A stretch of 64,000 nt of DNA from Sinohyriopsis cumingii (lineage: Eukaryota; Mollusca; Bivalvia; Unionida; Unionidae), in contig CM068835.1 of the NCBI GenBank assembly GCA_028554795.2, forward strand, positions 58,815,219-58,879,218. Direction: 5' to 3'. Of the stretch, positions 11,705-24,764 are shown one piece after another. The notes below the pieces were generated by a model. That model was given only the letters and a program-made list of their open reading frames with translations. It was not told the origin of the DNA and searched no databases. The position numbers were made by a program, and so were the translations under genes. The stretch's first letter is position 1; the number at the start of each line of letters is the position of its first letter.

Positions 11705-11950
11705 TTATACTAGCAATAGTAATGTTGTACAATAGGAGAAAATACTGTAATATTCAAACTTCCTTCCAATAACTTCTAAACATTTGTGTTCCGCACTGGA
11801 ATATTTATATAGCTTGGAATGTTCTGCATGAGACACAATAACAAGAGTCCCTTGATGGGACTTTTTCTCTACTGTCAGAAAATAATTTCCAGCAATGCCA
11901 TTATCATTTATTCTTTTTAAGCACTGAATGTTGAATACGCCCTTTCTTGC
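11705..11950 (-). CDS. Possible exon with beta-rich peptide, unknown gene
   Basis: An open minus-strand frame with protein-like composition (segments GVFNIQCLKRINDNGIAGNY and GTLVIVSHAEHSKLYKYSS) follows an AG at the end of ACTGTGCAAG. The downstream end lacks a strong donor. Alternating hydrophobic residues suggest beta strands. No family recognised; it could be a fragment of a dead gene. Confidence 0.22.
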   Translation of the reverse strand, partial: ARKGVFNIQCLKRINDNGIAGNYFLTVEKKSHQGTLVIVSHAEHSKLYKYSSAEHKCLEVIGRKFEYYSIFSYCTTLLLLV

Positions 11951-12219
11951 ACAGTATGCCAGCATTTTATTTTAAATATGCCTGTAATTTTTAAGAGTCT
12001 TAGACAAAAGACCTCCTATTTCCTTACACAATTACGCTTCTGGTTCGTGTACGCTCGTAGAATTTGCTTTTTGCCTTTAATCAGTGTGCATTATGTCCCT
12101 TATAATCCTTCAGTACAGGCATGATATGCCCATACTCTTTTATGTGAAATTATTTCATTTAGGCAAACAGAACATGATAAGAAGACTTTTAGTAAGAAGT
12201 CCATGATACTATAACCATT

Positions 12220-12360
12220 CATTCAGGACAAGTAGCAACAACAATTGCTTCAAGATGGCCGTAATGGCAGACACATGTAATATAAGAATGGCACCATTTG
12301 CAATCTGGACAAACTAGATATCATATGAAGTCTTTAGGTGAAACCCAATGTCTATGTTAA
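12220..12360. repeat. Dispersed repeat family A, short copy
   Basis: Contains ttgcttcaagatggccgtaa, ggcaccatttgcaatctgga and caaactagatatcatatgaa, matching the family at 14160-14290 and 30700-30900. Confidence 0.45.
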
Positions 12361-12369
12361 GTGTCGAAT

Positions 12370-13055
12370 TTCGAATTGTATTGAACCTCAAAGTTGAATG
12401 CATTAAGCATTAAACTGTTACCGCATTTAAGTCAGAAAAGTCTTTGTGAAGGGTCACTTCGACCTTTCTTCTTTTCTCCCCCAGTGTCAGAGTTAAAACT
12501 TGAAGGGCTAGAATTTATGACTGAGTGAGATTTGACCAAGGGTATTGCTACGCTGCCCTGAGAATGTAAATATTTGAGCTATCAACCTTAACCGCTTGAT
12601 AGGAACCCATGTCAAATTATCATTTTCAAAGGGAAATTTATATACCCAGTAGTTCACAGATTCTATACTGTCTAAATCTGATGGAAGAAATTATTATTTT
12701 GGGGAAAATTTAGGAACCGCTGCTTACGTTTGGGCAGAATAAATAAAGACGTACACTTTAGAAGCAATGTGAATTTAAGTGACGGCCTTAGTCGGAATTC
12801 GTTAGTCTTAAATTCCTGAGAGAGGAGTAGTTTTGGCTCCGGGGGAAGCCTAAAGAGTATAGTGCTTTCCTCGTTAAACAAGAAAGAGACTAGGTGGCTG
12901 TCTTGTGAGAAAATACAGGGTTTAGTGCTATGACGCACAAGTTCTGAAAGAGAGCATTAAGGTACGCAATTTTAATTTCCAACATAATGTTTTATTTTTT
13001 ATTTTTTTGTTTTATGTAATAAATGTGTTTGTTATGACTAGGTTGCATAGTTTGT
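12370..13055. other. Gene-free stretch
   Basis: No supported feature. A minus-strand frame of 88 codons at 12672-12938 is Leu/Phe/Ser-rich without motifs and is not called. Confidence 0.4.
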
Positions 13056-13060
13056 ATCGT

Positions 13061-13165
13061 TTATTCAATTTCATGGAAAAGTGTTGATGCTAGAGTTGTT
13101 ATGCAATTTATTTTATTCAATTTCATGGAAATGTGTTGATGATAGAGTTGTTATGCAATTCACCT
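13061..13165. repeat. Two-copy tandem duplication
   Basis: A unit of about 55 bp containing ttattcaatttcatggaaa and agagttgttatgcaatt occurs twice head to tail with few differences. Confidence 0.75.
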
Positions 13166-13179
13166 TTTAATTTTATAGT

Positions 13180-14125
13180 TATTATTTAATTGACAGAACT
13201 GATTGCATGCGATACAAAATTTCTTCTGTTTAGGATTTCAAAGGGTTATATGAAATAATTTCCTTTGTCTGTTAGGACGATACTAATTATCGTGAGTTAA
13301 CGATAAGTTCCTATTTATATTTGATTTTGTAATGTTTAAATAATCATGTAGGTTAGAGATTGCTGTGAGTGAACTTGTGAATTTCATGCAATAATAATCG
13401 AACATGTAGTAGCATAGGTAAAAGAATATGGTAATATTCGATAGACGCTCTCTTGTTAATGTAAGACCTGTCGCTGTGAAGCGAGGGTAATGTTCTACCG
13501 TACTGTCAGAATGTACGCAATGTTTGGATAGCTAGTATGCTTCTGAGTAATGAAGTGAGGTAATTTAACGTCCGTGTAGAAAGTGGTACATGCAGAGATT
13601 TTGGGGTAATCTTGTCCTTTAAGGAACAACTTTCTGGGAGAGAGACGGCACAGTACGAAGACGAAAGTCAGAGAAAAAAGAAGGATGAAGTCAAAATAAA
13701 GGACTAGGAAGTCCAGGACGGGATGCAGGGTAGAACATAGGATGTCGAGGAAATAGGAAGACGTTGATACATGCACGGTCAAGGGAGGAAGAGGATGCAA
13801 ATCGGCCGTGGACATTAAGTTCTTTTCACCACTCGTTATTATGATGGAATAAATCCAAATTGGACACTGCTATTAAATTCTGTTGACATAACTTAGACTG
13901 AATTGGAATTAGCACATTTAATTTGTTTAATTAAATTTGCAATTTTTCTTGTCTAAGGGGGCTCGTATTGCTTTATTTCTTCCCAGTATTCTTGCTCAGT
14001 TCTCTGCTGAAATTACATTATCTTTTTTCACTCTCACCGGGCTATAACATCGAGGGTGGTCATCCTCTAGATAACGCCAGCCAAATCCAATCAACCAGCC
14101 CTCTTACTAAGAGGGCGACGTTACA
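13180..14125 (-). other. Possible LTR or other mobile-element remnant
   Basis: The stretch is more GC-rich than its flanks. Read on the minus strand it begins TGTAACGTCGCCCTC, an LTR-like start, at 14125. It holds an exact 19-bp odd palindrome (GCCCTCTTACTAAGAGGGC, 14098-14116). No matching far end, primer-binding site or coding domain was found. The minus-strand 106-codon frame at 13495-13815 shows no recognisable domain. Confidence 0.25.
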
Positions 14126-14159
14126 GTCTATATAACCGTAAATTCTGCAGAGAGGCTAC

Positions 14160-14290
14160 AACAGGATTTTCACAATGACTGCTATGGTGGCCATATTGGT
14201 TATTATATCTGCATCATTTCCATTCAGGACCAACTAGACACTTTATGAATTCTTCAGGTTGAAACGTTATAATTAGTAATAACAACAATT
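14160..14290. repeat. Dispersed repeat family A, short copy
   Basis: Segments acaggattttcacaatgact, ggtggccatattggtta and ttccattcaggaccaactag match the family copies at 16320-16460 and 30700-30900. Confidence 0.5.
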
Positions 14291-14395
14291 GCAAGATGGT
14301 TGTAATATCCTGGGTCAGATTAGAACGATTTGCATTTGGAGGCAACAAGTTATGGGGATGCTCTACATATATTATGTAGTGGTGGGTGTAAGGTG

Positions 14396-14945
14396 AATTT
14401 GATTATATTTGTAACATGCACAATGGATAATGTTGGCATACATCTATATTACTTTCATGTAATGTGGCTGACATGTCTTTGGATATTGTACTTGTGGAAA
14501 TTGCACATGATCTAAGTGCTTGGCCTACTATAATTAGTCTACAGTACACCATCTTTAGCACCTATTAAAATATGGAAATTTATTTTGCCAAACTATACAA
14601 TGCCAACGTCGAAGTGCAATGAAGCAATTACCAAATATATAAATTGTAATAAAATAATCGCCTCTTTTTTAACAATTACCTCTTAAGTCTAGGAAGTGAA
14701 ATTAACCAAGAGGAGCTAGTAGTTTTTTGAGTGGTGTACATATGAAGTTAGGTCAAGCTGTATACTCTATAACAACTATTATATCTATCAATCATATACC
14801 AAAGTAAAGGGAATTAAACGTTCATTGAACAATACCCAAGATATACAAGGTATTTCTTAAATAGCCAGTATATATAGTGAGGAAAACCAGGGAAATTCTT
14901 TTCTTTAAAGATTTAATTATATGCAAAACATGAAACTGTACAATG
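14396..14945. repeat. Diverged direct duplication, left copy
   Basis: Matches 15703-16270 in the same orientation over about 550 bp with many small differences; landmarks are attttgccaaactatacaat, tacctcttaagtctaggaag and ccagtatatatagtgaggaa. Both copies lie close to pieces of family A, so a larger composite repeat of about 1.3 kb may have been duplicated. Confidence 0.75.
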
Positions 14946-15702
14946 CCACCTTACAACAAATAAGAACATTTTGTGCAAATATTATTCTTATTTTCATTTC
15001 ATCATGTATGATGTTTTGAATAAAATGGTACGTTAACATTGTTGATGTGATTGATGAAAATAAGCCAATTATGCTTATTTTATTCATGCTTAAACAATAT
15101 GCCTTCAGGCAGTATAATGCGTGTAATGGCCGTAATAATGTGGAAATTAGGAGTCATACAAAAACGGAATGAAGTAAACTTAAATTTAAAACAACTGCAT
15201 CAAGTGAAAAAAAATATGCAAAGAAAATATTTCTTTTCATTCATTGGTAATGAGAAAAAGAACTGAATGATGACAAAATGAATTCGCCTTCTTCCATATT
15301 ATCTAGGTTTAGAACAAAATTTAACCTTTAATTTTGACCTCCATGAACCTAATCTGCTTTGTCCCTTTTGAAGCTGTAAAAGTATTGCTGACATCTCAGG
15401 ATTAATTGTGGCAAGTTTCATGTTCCTGTCTTTCAGTATAACATTGGTTGCTATTTTTACAACATGCAATGTGCATTTTTAAAATAGCACACTTTCATCA
15501 TGGGGTGGAGTTGAGGTGAGCTTGTGTGATTTTGACACTAATAGCTACTGTTCGTAGAGGGAAATAAATAAGAATTATTCAAAAGGACTGTTTTGATGCT
15601 TGCGGCTGAAATCTTTCAGCCGTTCAATCACAATTAAATCATACAATAATACTAATTATGTGAGTTTTATGTGGGTATTATGAACTTCGGAGAGAGTGAC
15701 AG
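14946..15702. other. Gene-free stretch between the duplicated copies
   Basis: AT-rich; no supported gene. The frame at plus 15051-15266 is Lys/Asn-rich without motifs. Confidence 0.4.
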
Positions 15703-16270
15703 ATGTAAGGTGATGTTGTTTACCGGTACATGTGCAGCATGACAATGGAGAATGTTGGCATACCTCTCTATTACTTCCATGTACTGTATTTGTGGAAGGT
15801 GCACATGATCTAAGTACACGGCTAACTTAAATGCCAGCCGCTATGTGCTGAAAACAGATAGCCCGAGTTAGTATACTACTTTTAGCAGCTATTAAAGTAG
15901 GGAAACTGAATTTTGCCAAACTATGCAATGCCAACTTCTAAAAGTGTAATGAATGAATTACCAAATATGTAAAAAAAATAGTATCAGCTGTTTCTATTTT
16001 GACAATTTACCTCTTAAGTCCAGGAAGTGAAAATTACCAGGTGGAGCTATCAGTTTTTTGAGAGGTACACATCTGAAATAAGGCCAAGCTGTATACCCTA
16101 CATTACGCGCATCAATCGCACACCAAACTAAAGGTGTTAACATTTCTTTGAAAATAACATCCGAAATACAAGGTCTTTCTTAAAAAGTCAGTATAACTAG
16201 TGAGGAAAACTGGAGAAATTCTTTGTGTTTAAAAATTTAACCCTATGCAAACTATGAAACAGTAGATCGC
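15703..16270. repeat. Diverged direct duplication, right copy
   Basis: Second copy of the 14396-14945 segment. It contains a short insertion around 15810-15870 that is absent from the left copy (taaatgccagccgctatgtg). Confidence 0.75.
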
Positions 16271-16319
16271 TACCTATCATAATTAATCTCAGTGGCGGTA
16301 TAAATTGCAATTTAGAATG

Positions 16320-16640
16320 AGCAGCAATACCATGATTTTCAAGATGGCAGTCATGGTGACCATATGGGATGTCAGATCTGAACAATTTTCATTCAAGACC
16401 AAGCATACATCGTTAGAAGTCTTCTAGTCAAACCCGTGCTGATATGACCATCCTTTCCGGATCAGGTGGGATGCGCCATTTTCATTGAGGTCCAATTAGA
16501 CCTTGGAATGAATGTGTGTGTAAACTTTCAAGTGTAATCATCCAAATAGTTTAGAAGTAGCAATATGTGCTGTCGGATGAATGCATGATGATCGGTGGAA
16601 TAAGACAGGCCATCTCATAAGCTCTCCTGGTGTATGAAGC
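16320..16640. repeat. Dispersed repeat family A, longest copy
   Basis: Contains gattttcaagatggcagtca, ttttcattcaagaccaagca, gaatgtgtgtgtaaactttc and gccatctcataagctctcct, covering all landmarks of the family seen in the window. Confidence 0.55.
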
Positions 16641-16649
16641 TAATAAAAT

Positions 16650-18350
16650 GATATGTCCAAAGCTTGATAAAAATTATATTTCTTTACATGATTTCCATAA
16701 AATTAAAAATTCCAGATATTGGTAATTTGTAATGTTAGATGCATGTTTTTTATTTGAAATTGAATTTTGAAAACATCGCAAGGGCACCACAGACTTTTGT
16801 GTTTATTTCCCCGATTAAATATTTTGTCATTTTTCTCAAGGTATCGTCGAATACTACTTAAGTGTTGTTGTAGTAGTATTAGTAGTAGTAAAATAAAACG
16901 TTCAATGTCATATCTGCACAATATTATCTATGTGGTGCCGATTAAAACTAAAGATCTAATAATGGAAATACAAATAACTGCAAAACTAGGCAGATAAAAC
17001 CTTGTAGGACATAGTGTGTCATTGGTGACATGTATTTTTATTTAGTTTAACCCATACACATATATTTCTTTTCTTGGTTGGAGGGGTGTGTAGGGGTGTG
17101 TGTAACATGATCTCTAAAGATTTTATAACATCAGTATTTTGTTTTCTCCTGTCTAGTATTCATTTTACATACTCTAACGTAGCAAACAAACTTTAAATAA
17201 TGATTTAAAAAATGGGAGACGTTCTGGAAATTAAGAATATTAAGACAAACCAAGATTGCTTGGTTAAAATCAGATTTTTTAAAATCTGGATTTCAATCCT
17301 TCCAAGCAAAATTTCAAAAAATCATCCAGATGATTCGGACAAGCAAAATGGTTGTTTGATCCAACCCAGCTGATTTAAACCCACTCCAAAGATTTCATCA
17401 CAAAATAATCCAAATGATTTTTAAATTCGTTTTCACAAGATGATGATTACTACACAGATTTGGTGGCTTAAATTTGTAAATAGCATGAGATAAAGCTTGG
17501 AAAAGCTGGGTGTCATGCAATATTGAAGTCTTGTAAGAGAACAGTTTATGAGTATGAGTCATCACAATAAAGCCAGGAACCAACACGGTGCAACAGTAAC
17601 ACGAAAGCCACCCTGTAACTGAGAAACCAGTCTATTTATATAGTATCAGGAAAATATAAGGCTTCTTCCAGTTCAGTCAAAATCACAGAAACGGCTTTAG
17701 CAAAGGTCATGATATTGAAAACCCTGTGATGCAGACATCATCAAGCATGTAAGCAGCTGCAGACCTACAAGTGGCCAGCGTCATTAATGACACTAACGTT
17801 GCTTTCTATGCTATGGAACACGAGGACTTTGTCAAACTTGTCAACATTCTATGTCCTGGATACTAGCCTCAAAGTTTTAACTTTAGTGTAGTGACTGCCT
17901 TAATCTTGTCTTTTAAGTACTTTAACATAAAACATTATAAACTATGTATATTGAACAAATACAATTGAAAACCATTCATATATTCACTTCATTAACATAA
18001 AATATGGTTTACTTTTTAAATCTGATAAAATAAAAAGTCAGAATTTTTAAATATTTTTTCTTAAACAACATGTTATTTTGCAGGCCTGGGACAAACTAAC
18101 CATTTTGTGTTTAATTATGTTCAATAAGACGAATGTAATCTAAATATTTTTTGTATTACAATGTATATATTATATACTTATATTGAAAATTAGTTGTGTG
18201 CTACTTCCTTCATTTGCATCGTAAATCCGAGTTTGGACTTGATTATATTGTTCTCTGCAGCCTTTGGCTGTGTGATCTTCATTCTTATAGATAGCTTAGG
18301 GCTGTCCTTTATGTAGATAACTATGTAGATAACTGAATTTGTAGAAACTA
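16650..18350. other. Gene-free stretch
   Basis: AT-rich intergenic DNA. A short clustered repetition of aaatctgatt/tccagatgatt-like words occurs at 17210-17420. No gene supported. Confidence 0.4.
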
Positions 18351-18354
18351 CTTT

Positions 18355-19180
18355 TCTTCTTTAGTCACAATGACCTCAATTTTTGTAAGCCCACAATTAA
18401 TATCCATCAACCTAACCCCAATTGAAAGCAATCAGCAAAGTTGGGTACAGGTATGTGATGTAAACATAACGTGATTCGTCAAAAATCAAATGTTTCAAAT
18501 GTATCTTTTTTCAGTCATAATGACCTTGACCTCTGGATGCCTAAAATCAATAGCCATCACCTTTACCCCAAGTAAACGTCGTCCACAAAGTTGGGTGCAG
18601 ATCTGTGATATATAACTAATGTGTTTCTGCAGCAAACATTGGTCTTCTTTCACTCACAGTTACCTTGGTCTTTGACTTTTAACCCCAAAATGGTAAGGTT
18701 TTTCCCTACACCATGTGCATGCTATTCAAAAGGTTTGGTAAAGTACGTGTGTTGTAGATCTAATGGTATTGTGTGGAAGCCATTATATTCTTTCAGTCAC
18801 TGTGAGCTTGAACATTGACCGTTTCATTCTGGGAATGAAAAACTGTTTTCCTTAAAACTGTTGTAAAATCCAGCAACATAGTTTCATAACCACAAAGAAA
18901 ATGGTAGCAAACCGTATTTTTGTGCATGAACCATTTTCTTCTTTACGTCTCAATGACTTTGAATTGTTAATTGTTTACCTCAAAATAGATACGTTTCTTT
19001 CTTAGCAAATATGCAAGCCATCCACACAATTTGTGTTCTGTCGCATGTCAACATTTTAAGTTATTGTAAGGAAACCATTTTTCGCCTTTCGGTCGCAGTG
19101 AACTTAATCTAATTGGCATAGTAATCCAATTCTAGCTATCCCCTCAAGAAATAAAAATTGACCAACGGCTAAGATATGTG
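18355..19180. repeat. Degenerate tandem array of about 145-bp units
   Basis: About six diverged units, each carrying a line of the form cagtcacAgTGACCTTGACC followed by ccccaaaat-type words; copies begin near 18359, 18507, 18646, 18789, 18939 and 19083. The unit core TGACCTTGACCT resembles nuclear-receptor half-sites. No coding potential. Confidence 0.6.
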
Positions 19181-19189
19181 AGGATGTTA

Positions 19190-20395
19190 GTGACTCTGGG
19201 GATTTTGAGGATGGGGCGTGTTCTGGGAAACCCGGTAAATACCAAATGATGCAAACTACCCATTTTCATACTACTTTAGCGATCACGAGCATATCATGCT
19301 ACCAGTCTAAGTCACTGTACAAAGTCAACTTTTGTGTGACGAACAAAACATTGTTTAGATAAAGGCATATCATGTGAATAGGTGTGTAAGCAATTAAATA
19401 TATCGTTCATTTGTTCGCCACAAGCCAGCTATACTCACCAAATTAAAGAGGTTAATTAACACATCAACCCATGGCAACGAGTTAACGTGGCAGGAGGTAG
19501 TAGCCTACTGCCGAGCTCAGTAGCGTCATGGTCATGCATGATACACTAAAGTGGGTGGTATTATAGAAAGGTAGATAGTTGCAGCTCTACAATGATACCA
19601 AATAATCTGGAATTTCTAATTGCACTACAAAATACAGAAGGAAAAACTTTTTTTTTTCCTACCCAAATTTCGTCCGTGGTCGGAATCCGATTTTAGACCT
19701 TTTGGTCTCATATCTAAGGCTAACCGATATGAGCTGCAAAGAGACAGATGAACCTTTACAAAAAGTAGGATAAGATGGGCATTTGGAATAAAGAGTGGTC
19801 TCAAGACAAAAATTAATGGATCCGTTTAGCAACAAAAAATTCCAACTTTTACCCTTTTGCTCATGCGTGAGCCAAATAGCCAGTGAAAAACGATGTTACT
19901 CACACAACTAGGCAGTATTTTATTGGAAGAACACCTGGAAGTTGGTGTTTTCGGATGTATTCAGAAATAGCTTTGAAAATGTGTTTCCTACTCGAATTTC
20001 AGGCGGAAACAACAAAAACATCCAGGGGTTAATGTGTTAATATGTTGGGTTCGAAAGCCAGTTTTTAACCTTACAGCAATTCTTGCTGGATGTTGGGAAA
20101 AGTAGTTCTGTTATTACAGCAATAAAATTGTCACCAACACTCATCAATAATCCTCTGAGTGACCAAAATAAGTGGAGTGTGTTTAAACTTTGAGAAATTA
20201 AACATAAGCTGGTTTTCTGCACATACTGTTTACAACTAAAAAACATACTGATCTGTCATGATATCTGGAAAGTGGATCCTAATGAAATGTGTATTATGGC
20301 TGAAAGCAACATTTTATGAGAAACACTGTAAATATTTGCCGGAAATAACAATAAACAGAACACATGAGTCACAAACATGATGGTCCTCAAGGTAA
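19190..20395. other. Gene-free stretch
   Basis: No supported feature; a poly-T run lies near 19650. Confidence 0.4.
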
Positions 20396-20417
20396 GCAGC
20401 CTGGAATATTAATATCT

Positions 20418-20580
20418 TCTAATAATCTCTGTTCATATGTCTTTCTGTACAGTTTCTGTGTATCCATCTGTATGCAGTATCTATGGAATATTTGAATAAT
20501 CTCTGTTCATATCTTTTTTCTGTACAGGCTGTATATCTATTTATATACCTATGTGTCTGCCTGGTAGTATTTAATCTGAA
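20418..20580. repeat. Two-copy local duplication
   Basis: The words aataatctctgttcatat and ctgtacag recur 70-80 bp apart, marking two diverged direct copies. Confidence 0.55.
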
Positions 20581-20589
20581 TTGTGTACT

Positions 20590-22880
20590 TTAACTATGGC
20601 AAATACACTATAAAATGCCCACCAGGCACGAATTATGACGTTCGGAATCCATGGTTACATGACTGCCGATATACTCGACTATCTTCTCTTACATAATGCA
20701 GAGTGAGTTGAGATGTCAACTGCATGTTCATTCAGACATTATGCGTTTACCATTCTGTAAATATCCAAAATATTTACATACTGTTTTGTTTGTTTGCTTT
20801 TTTTCTTTTTTGTTTTGTATTTTAATTGGGTTTGGGGGGGGGGGGGTGTTGGGGTTGTGAAATGTAGCACTGTTGCTACTCATAGTTTCATATTATGCTG
20901 AATTGAAATACATTACACAACAATAATGGGAATATTCGCTTCAGCGGATATCCCTTTCATCTTTGTCAATAGTATAACAATGTACGACGTTATTTATATT
21001 TTGATGCTACGTCTTACAGCCGATAAGTGGTATTGTGTAGCGTGTTCCAATGTTGATTGACGTCGGAAAGAGAGTCCAAATGTTCAAGAATATCTCGCAC
21101 ACCTGGCAACACAAATTTAAGCTTTCTAACAAATTAAAGTCATGTTGATTTAGACGAACTTTACCTACTCTGATGTCTTTCTTTCGAATAAATTCAAACT
21201 CTCACACAGGCAAATGGGCATATGTTCAGGTTCCGTTGACCTACATTTCATATGGCTGCAATGCAATGGAAGTCGGGAATGCCGAAATTGATTAAAAGGA
21301 TGATAAATATCTTGAACGAAACGAAGCTATCTAAATACTTTCTTCGATATTAGCATATTTTTATTCCTTTCGTTAAAGAAACATTCTCCAGCCTAATCCG
21401 ATTTCGGCATTCACGGCTTTCATCGCTTTCCAACCATCTTAACGGAACATGAAAACGCGTCCATTTTTTGATTCTATTAGGATAATCAATTAGATTTGCA
21501 TGTGTGGCAGAGTATTGATATGGGCTGACATATGTGAGATATTCCTGAAAATGTTATCTCTTGTTCTGCTATCAGTCGACTTGGGACCAACACATAAATA
21601 TCATGTGATACGTCTTACGTTATTGGACTACTTTGTTAACTGATAAGGCGATATAATACAATTTAGTAAACCTACCGTGATAACAGCTTCACTTGATCGA
21701 TCACAGGTGTCACTTATGACAACCCTTTAGATATAAATGTGACCAATGACATTAAATACCATTACAAATCTTCATTGATGATCCTCAAAAGATCTACTTA
21801 TACTGCAAAGGAGCGCACTGTCGTTGAACATGGTGAATAAGGTCCAGAGTCCAGGTAACGAGATGAAGGTCCAAAGTCCGAGCTACTAGACTGGTCTCTT
21901 GTCCTCTCTCTAGAGATATATATTATATACACTAACACACACGTTGCAGGTAACTACATGGTATCACGATACCAATTATTTTTCCATATACCTCAATGCT
22001 AATGTTTTGTGAAATAAATATACGTTCTATCCTACTTTAGCTTGCATGTCACTCACTGTCCTAGAGAACAATGTTAGACTATCAATTTGACAAGGGCAAA
22101 ACCAGGTACCCCATTGCATTTAAGAGAGATAACTCTGCTGGAACTAGACAGGCGTAAGAGTTACCTAGTCACAACAGACATTTTCAGTCATGTGTACCAC
22201 ATTTTAAAAATCATTAAATAAATACAAAATATGATCTAGATATGAATTATCATAATCTCACATGTTGCCGAGAGGTTCAACTTTTTCTAAGTCTAACAAA
22301 AAGTACAACTCCTACATAATGCGCCAATCACAGCTTGTTGTTTATTTCTGATACTCCTCCTACGTGGGGTTGCTCAGTTGGTACCGTTATCCACACGAGG
22401 CCGGGAACCTGACTTCGCTAAGACTAATAGGATTATCTTTTTTGGGATATTTTTTCGGTCCAATAAAGAAAATTATTTCTCGACCTAACGGAAGTGGTCG
22501 AGTAGCATTCCTATTGTTACTGAACATGCAACACAGATCGGTCTGTCTCCTCATTTACATATGAATATATTTATGATTTCAAGGTTTTTATTATGTAAAA
22601 ACTGCATCTTAAGTTAACACGACTTTCTGTATACTCTGTAATTTCGCAAAAGTCGGATTAAAAATGTTCCTGCTTAGTATGCTCCCTGCGTTGCGCCTCA
22701 CTATAGACAAATGTGAAAACGCGGTTATCTACTCTGTACGCTAGAGCGCGCCGATGCATACTTAGACTTTCCGGCGAGTACATAGAACGAGTAATTGACA
22801 AAAGCTGTCATTGTTTATGATGGTGCATACAAGTAAATGCATGTGTTCACATGCCCTTGTGTTTGGATAATGTTTTTGGT
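20590..22880. other. Gene-free stretch
   Basis: AT-rich with a poly-G run at about 20836-20847. No exon, RNA gene or mobile element could be supported. Confidence 0.4.
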
Positions 22881-23227
22881 TATCTTATATCAGGGGTCGG
22901 CACTCTACGGGCCGCGGGCCAAATCCGGCCCGCCACCTCCTTCTGTACGGCCCGCAAGCTAAGAATGGATTTTACATTTTCAAATTCTTTAAAAGTACGC
23001 GCTACAACGGAACGGCTGACTGTCGAGTTTTGTGACGTTGCGACTGAGGAGGTGCGAGAAAGGCCGTATTGGGCGCTACTGTAGCTTTGCGTTCACACGC
23101 TGATTGGTGGCGGCCTCTGCCGTGAGGTTGTGACACTACGCAGTTATAATTCGGCAACTTTTCCAGTGCTACGTGTTCTCTGCTCGGCGACATTTTGTTC
23201 TCGTTTTATTACTCGTACATATCCATC

Positions 23228-24735
23228 ATGTCACTTTCAAAACCAGAAAAGGAGAGAAAAGTGGGCATCGAATGTTGTGTTTTTAAGGCAGAATGGAGTG
23301 TGAATCACTTTGTTACTGAATTATATGACAACGCATTGTGTTAATCGTGCAGTGACACTGTATATGTACTAAAAGAGTAAAATATTCGGCGTCATTACGA
23401 GTCAAAGCACTCGAAACAATATTCTCATCTCACAGCAAAGGAACGATCAGAAAAATGGAAAACTTTAAAACGGAACATTTCATCACAACGCAATTTCTTC
23501 ACGAAAATGAAAAATGAAAATGAGGCTGTAACTAAAGTAAGTTTGCGAGTAGCTCATATGTTAGCTAAGGAAGGAAAGCCGTTTAAAAATGGGGAGATAA
23601 TTAAATCATGTTTGATTGTAGCAGCCGAAGAAATGTGTCCATGGAACGTAGATTTATTTAAATCTCTCGGCCTTTCGGCGATAACTGTTGCTTGAATAGT
23701 TGAGGAAATTGGGACCAATATCATTAGCCAATTAAATAACAAGACAAATGATTGAGTGGTTTTCCTTGGCTCTTGATGAGTCGACAGACGTTACTGATAC
23801 TGTTCAGTTGCTGCTTAGTTTAAAGTGACTGAACAATTAGCTTCTATGAATAGTCTGCGTGGAACAACTACTGCAAAAAATATCTCCAAGGAAGTTGAGA
23901 AAACGTTAACAAAGTAAAATTTGAAGTGGAATCAGCTAAAATGTGTCACAACTGATGGTGGTAAAAATATGTTTGGAAAAGGGAAAGGCTTAGTTGGAAA
24001 TATATACAAGGCTTGTGAAAATGCAAGGTATTCAAAGTCTATGGTTATTCATTGTATTATTCACCAGCAGGTACTTTGTGGGAAATATTTGAATATATCA
24101 TGTGTTCTTGAACCAGTTATGTAAACGGTGAACTTCATTCACTCTCGTTGACTTAACCATCGTCAGTTCCGTGATTTTGTGTCAGAAATGGAAGCTGAAT
24201 ATCCTGACTTGCCCTACCATACAGCAGTTTGATGGCTCCAAATTTGTAAAGTATTGAGATTCTTTGAACTCAGAGGAGAGATTTACATTTATTTACATTA
24301 TGTCCATTCCCACATAAATTTCAACAGATATATTTTCTGAGCTCAAACTACATTTCCAGCAGCGTTTTTCAGATCCTGATGCAAGCGCAGTAAGCATTTC
24401 CATATTTCAAAATACATTTGAATGTTCAATTGAGGAGCTTCCACCTAACCTTCAAATGGAAGTGATTAATATGCAGTGTGATGACACGCTAAAAGGCAGA
24501 TTTCAAGAGAAGAGTGTATCATAATTATATAAATGTCTTCCAAGCGATGAATATGGTCAATTAAGATCATATGCTCGGGGATTTATATCTATATTTGGCA
24601 GCACCTACCTGTGTGAAAAGACATTGTCAAAGCTAAAATACGTAAAATCTCAATACAGGACAGCATTAACAGATGAACATTTACAATCAGTTTTGATGAT
24701 AAGGAGTTTAGGACCTTTGAACTCCAGTTTGGTGA
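23228..24735 (+). pseudogene. hAT transposase pseudogene (GTF2IRD2/ZBED-like)
   Basis: Begins MSLSKPEKERKVG and passes through a degraded BED-like zinc finger (RRHYESKHS), then the hAT segments SLRVAHMLAKEGKPFKNGEI, KCVTTDGGKNMFGKGKGLVG and IHCIIHQQVLCGK, and a C-terminal dimerisation-region fragment (SIFGSTYLCEKTLSKLKYVK, 24588-24647). Numerous stops and frame changes occur between these pieces, so no active enzyme can be made. Intact relatives cut and reinsert hAT DNA. The resemblance is closest to the transposases related to GTF2IRD2 and ZBED proteins, judged by eye. Confidence 0.8.
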
Positions 24736-24738
24736 AAT

Positions 24739-24764
24739 GTTCTCTCTCTCTCTCTCTCTCTCTC
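24739..24764. repeat. (TC)n microsatellite
   Basis: Short TC run inside the hAT element 3' region. Confidence 0.9.

Noticed and set aside
13495-13815. Minus-strand 106-codon frame as a membrane protein
   Set aside because: Hydrophobic stretches arise from purine-rich DNA on the other strand; no start context or relatives recognised.
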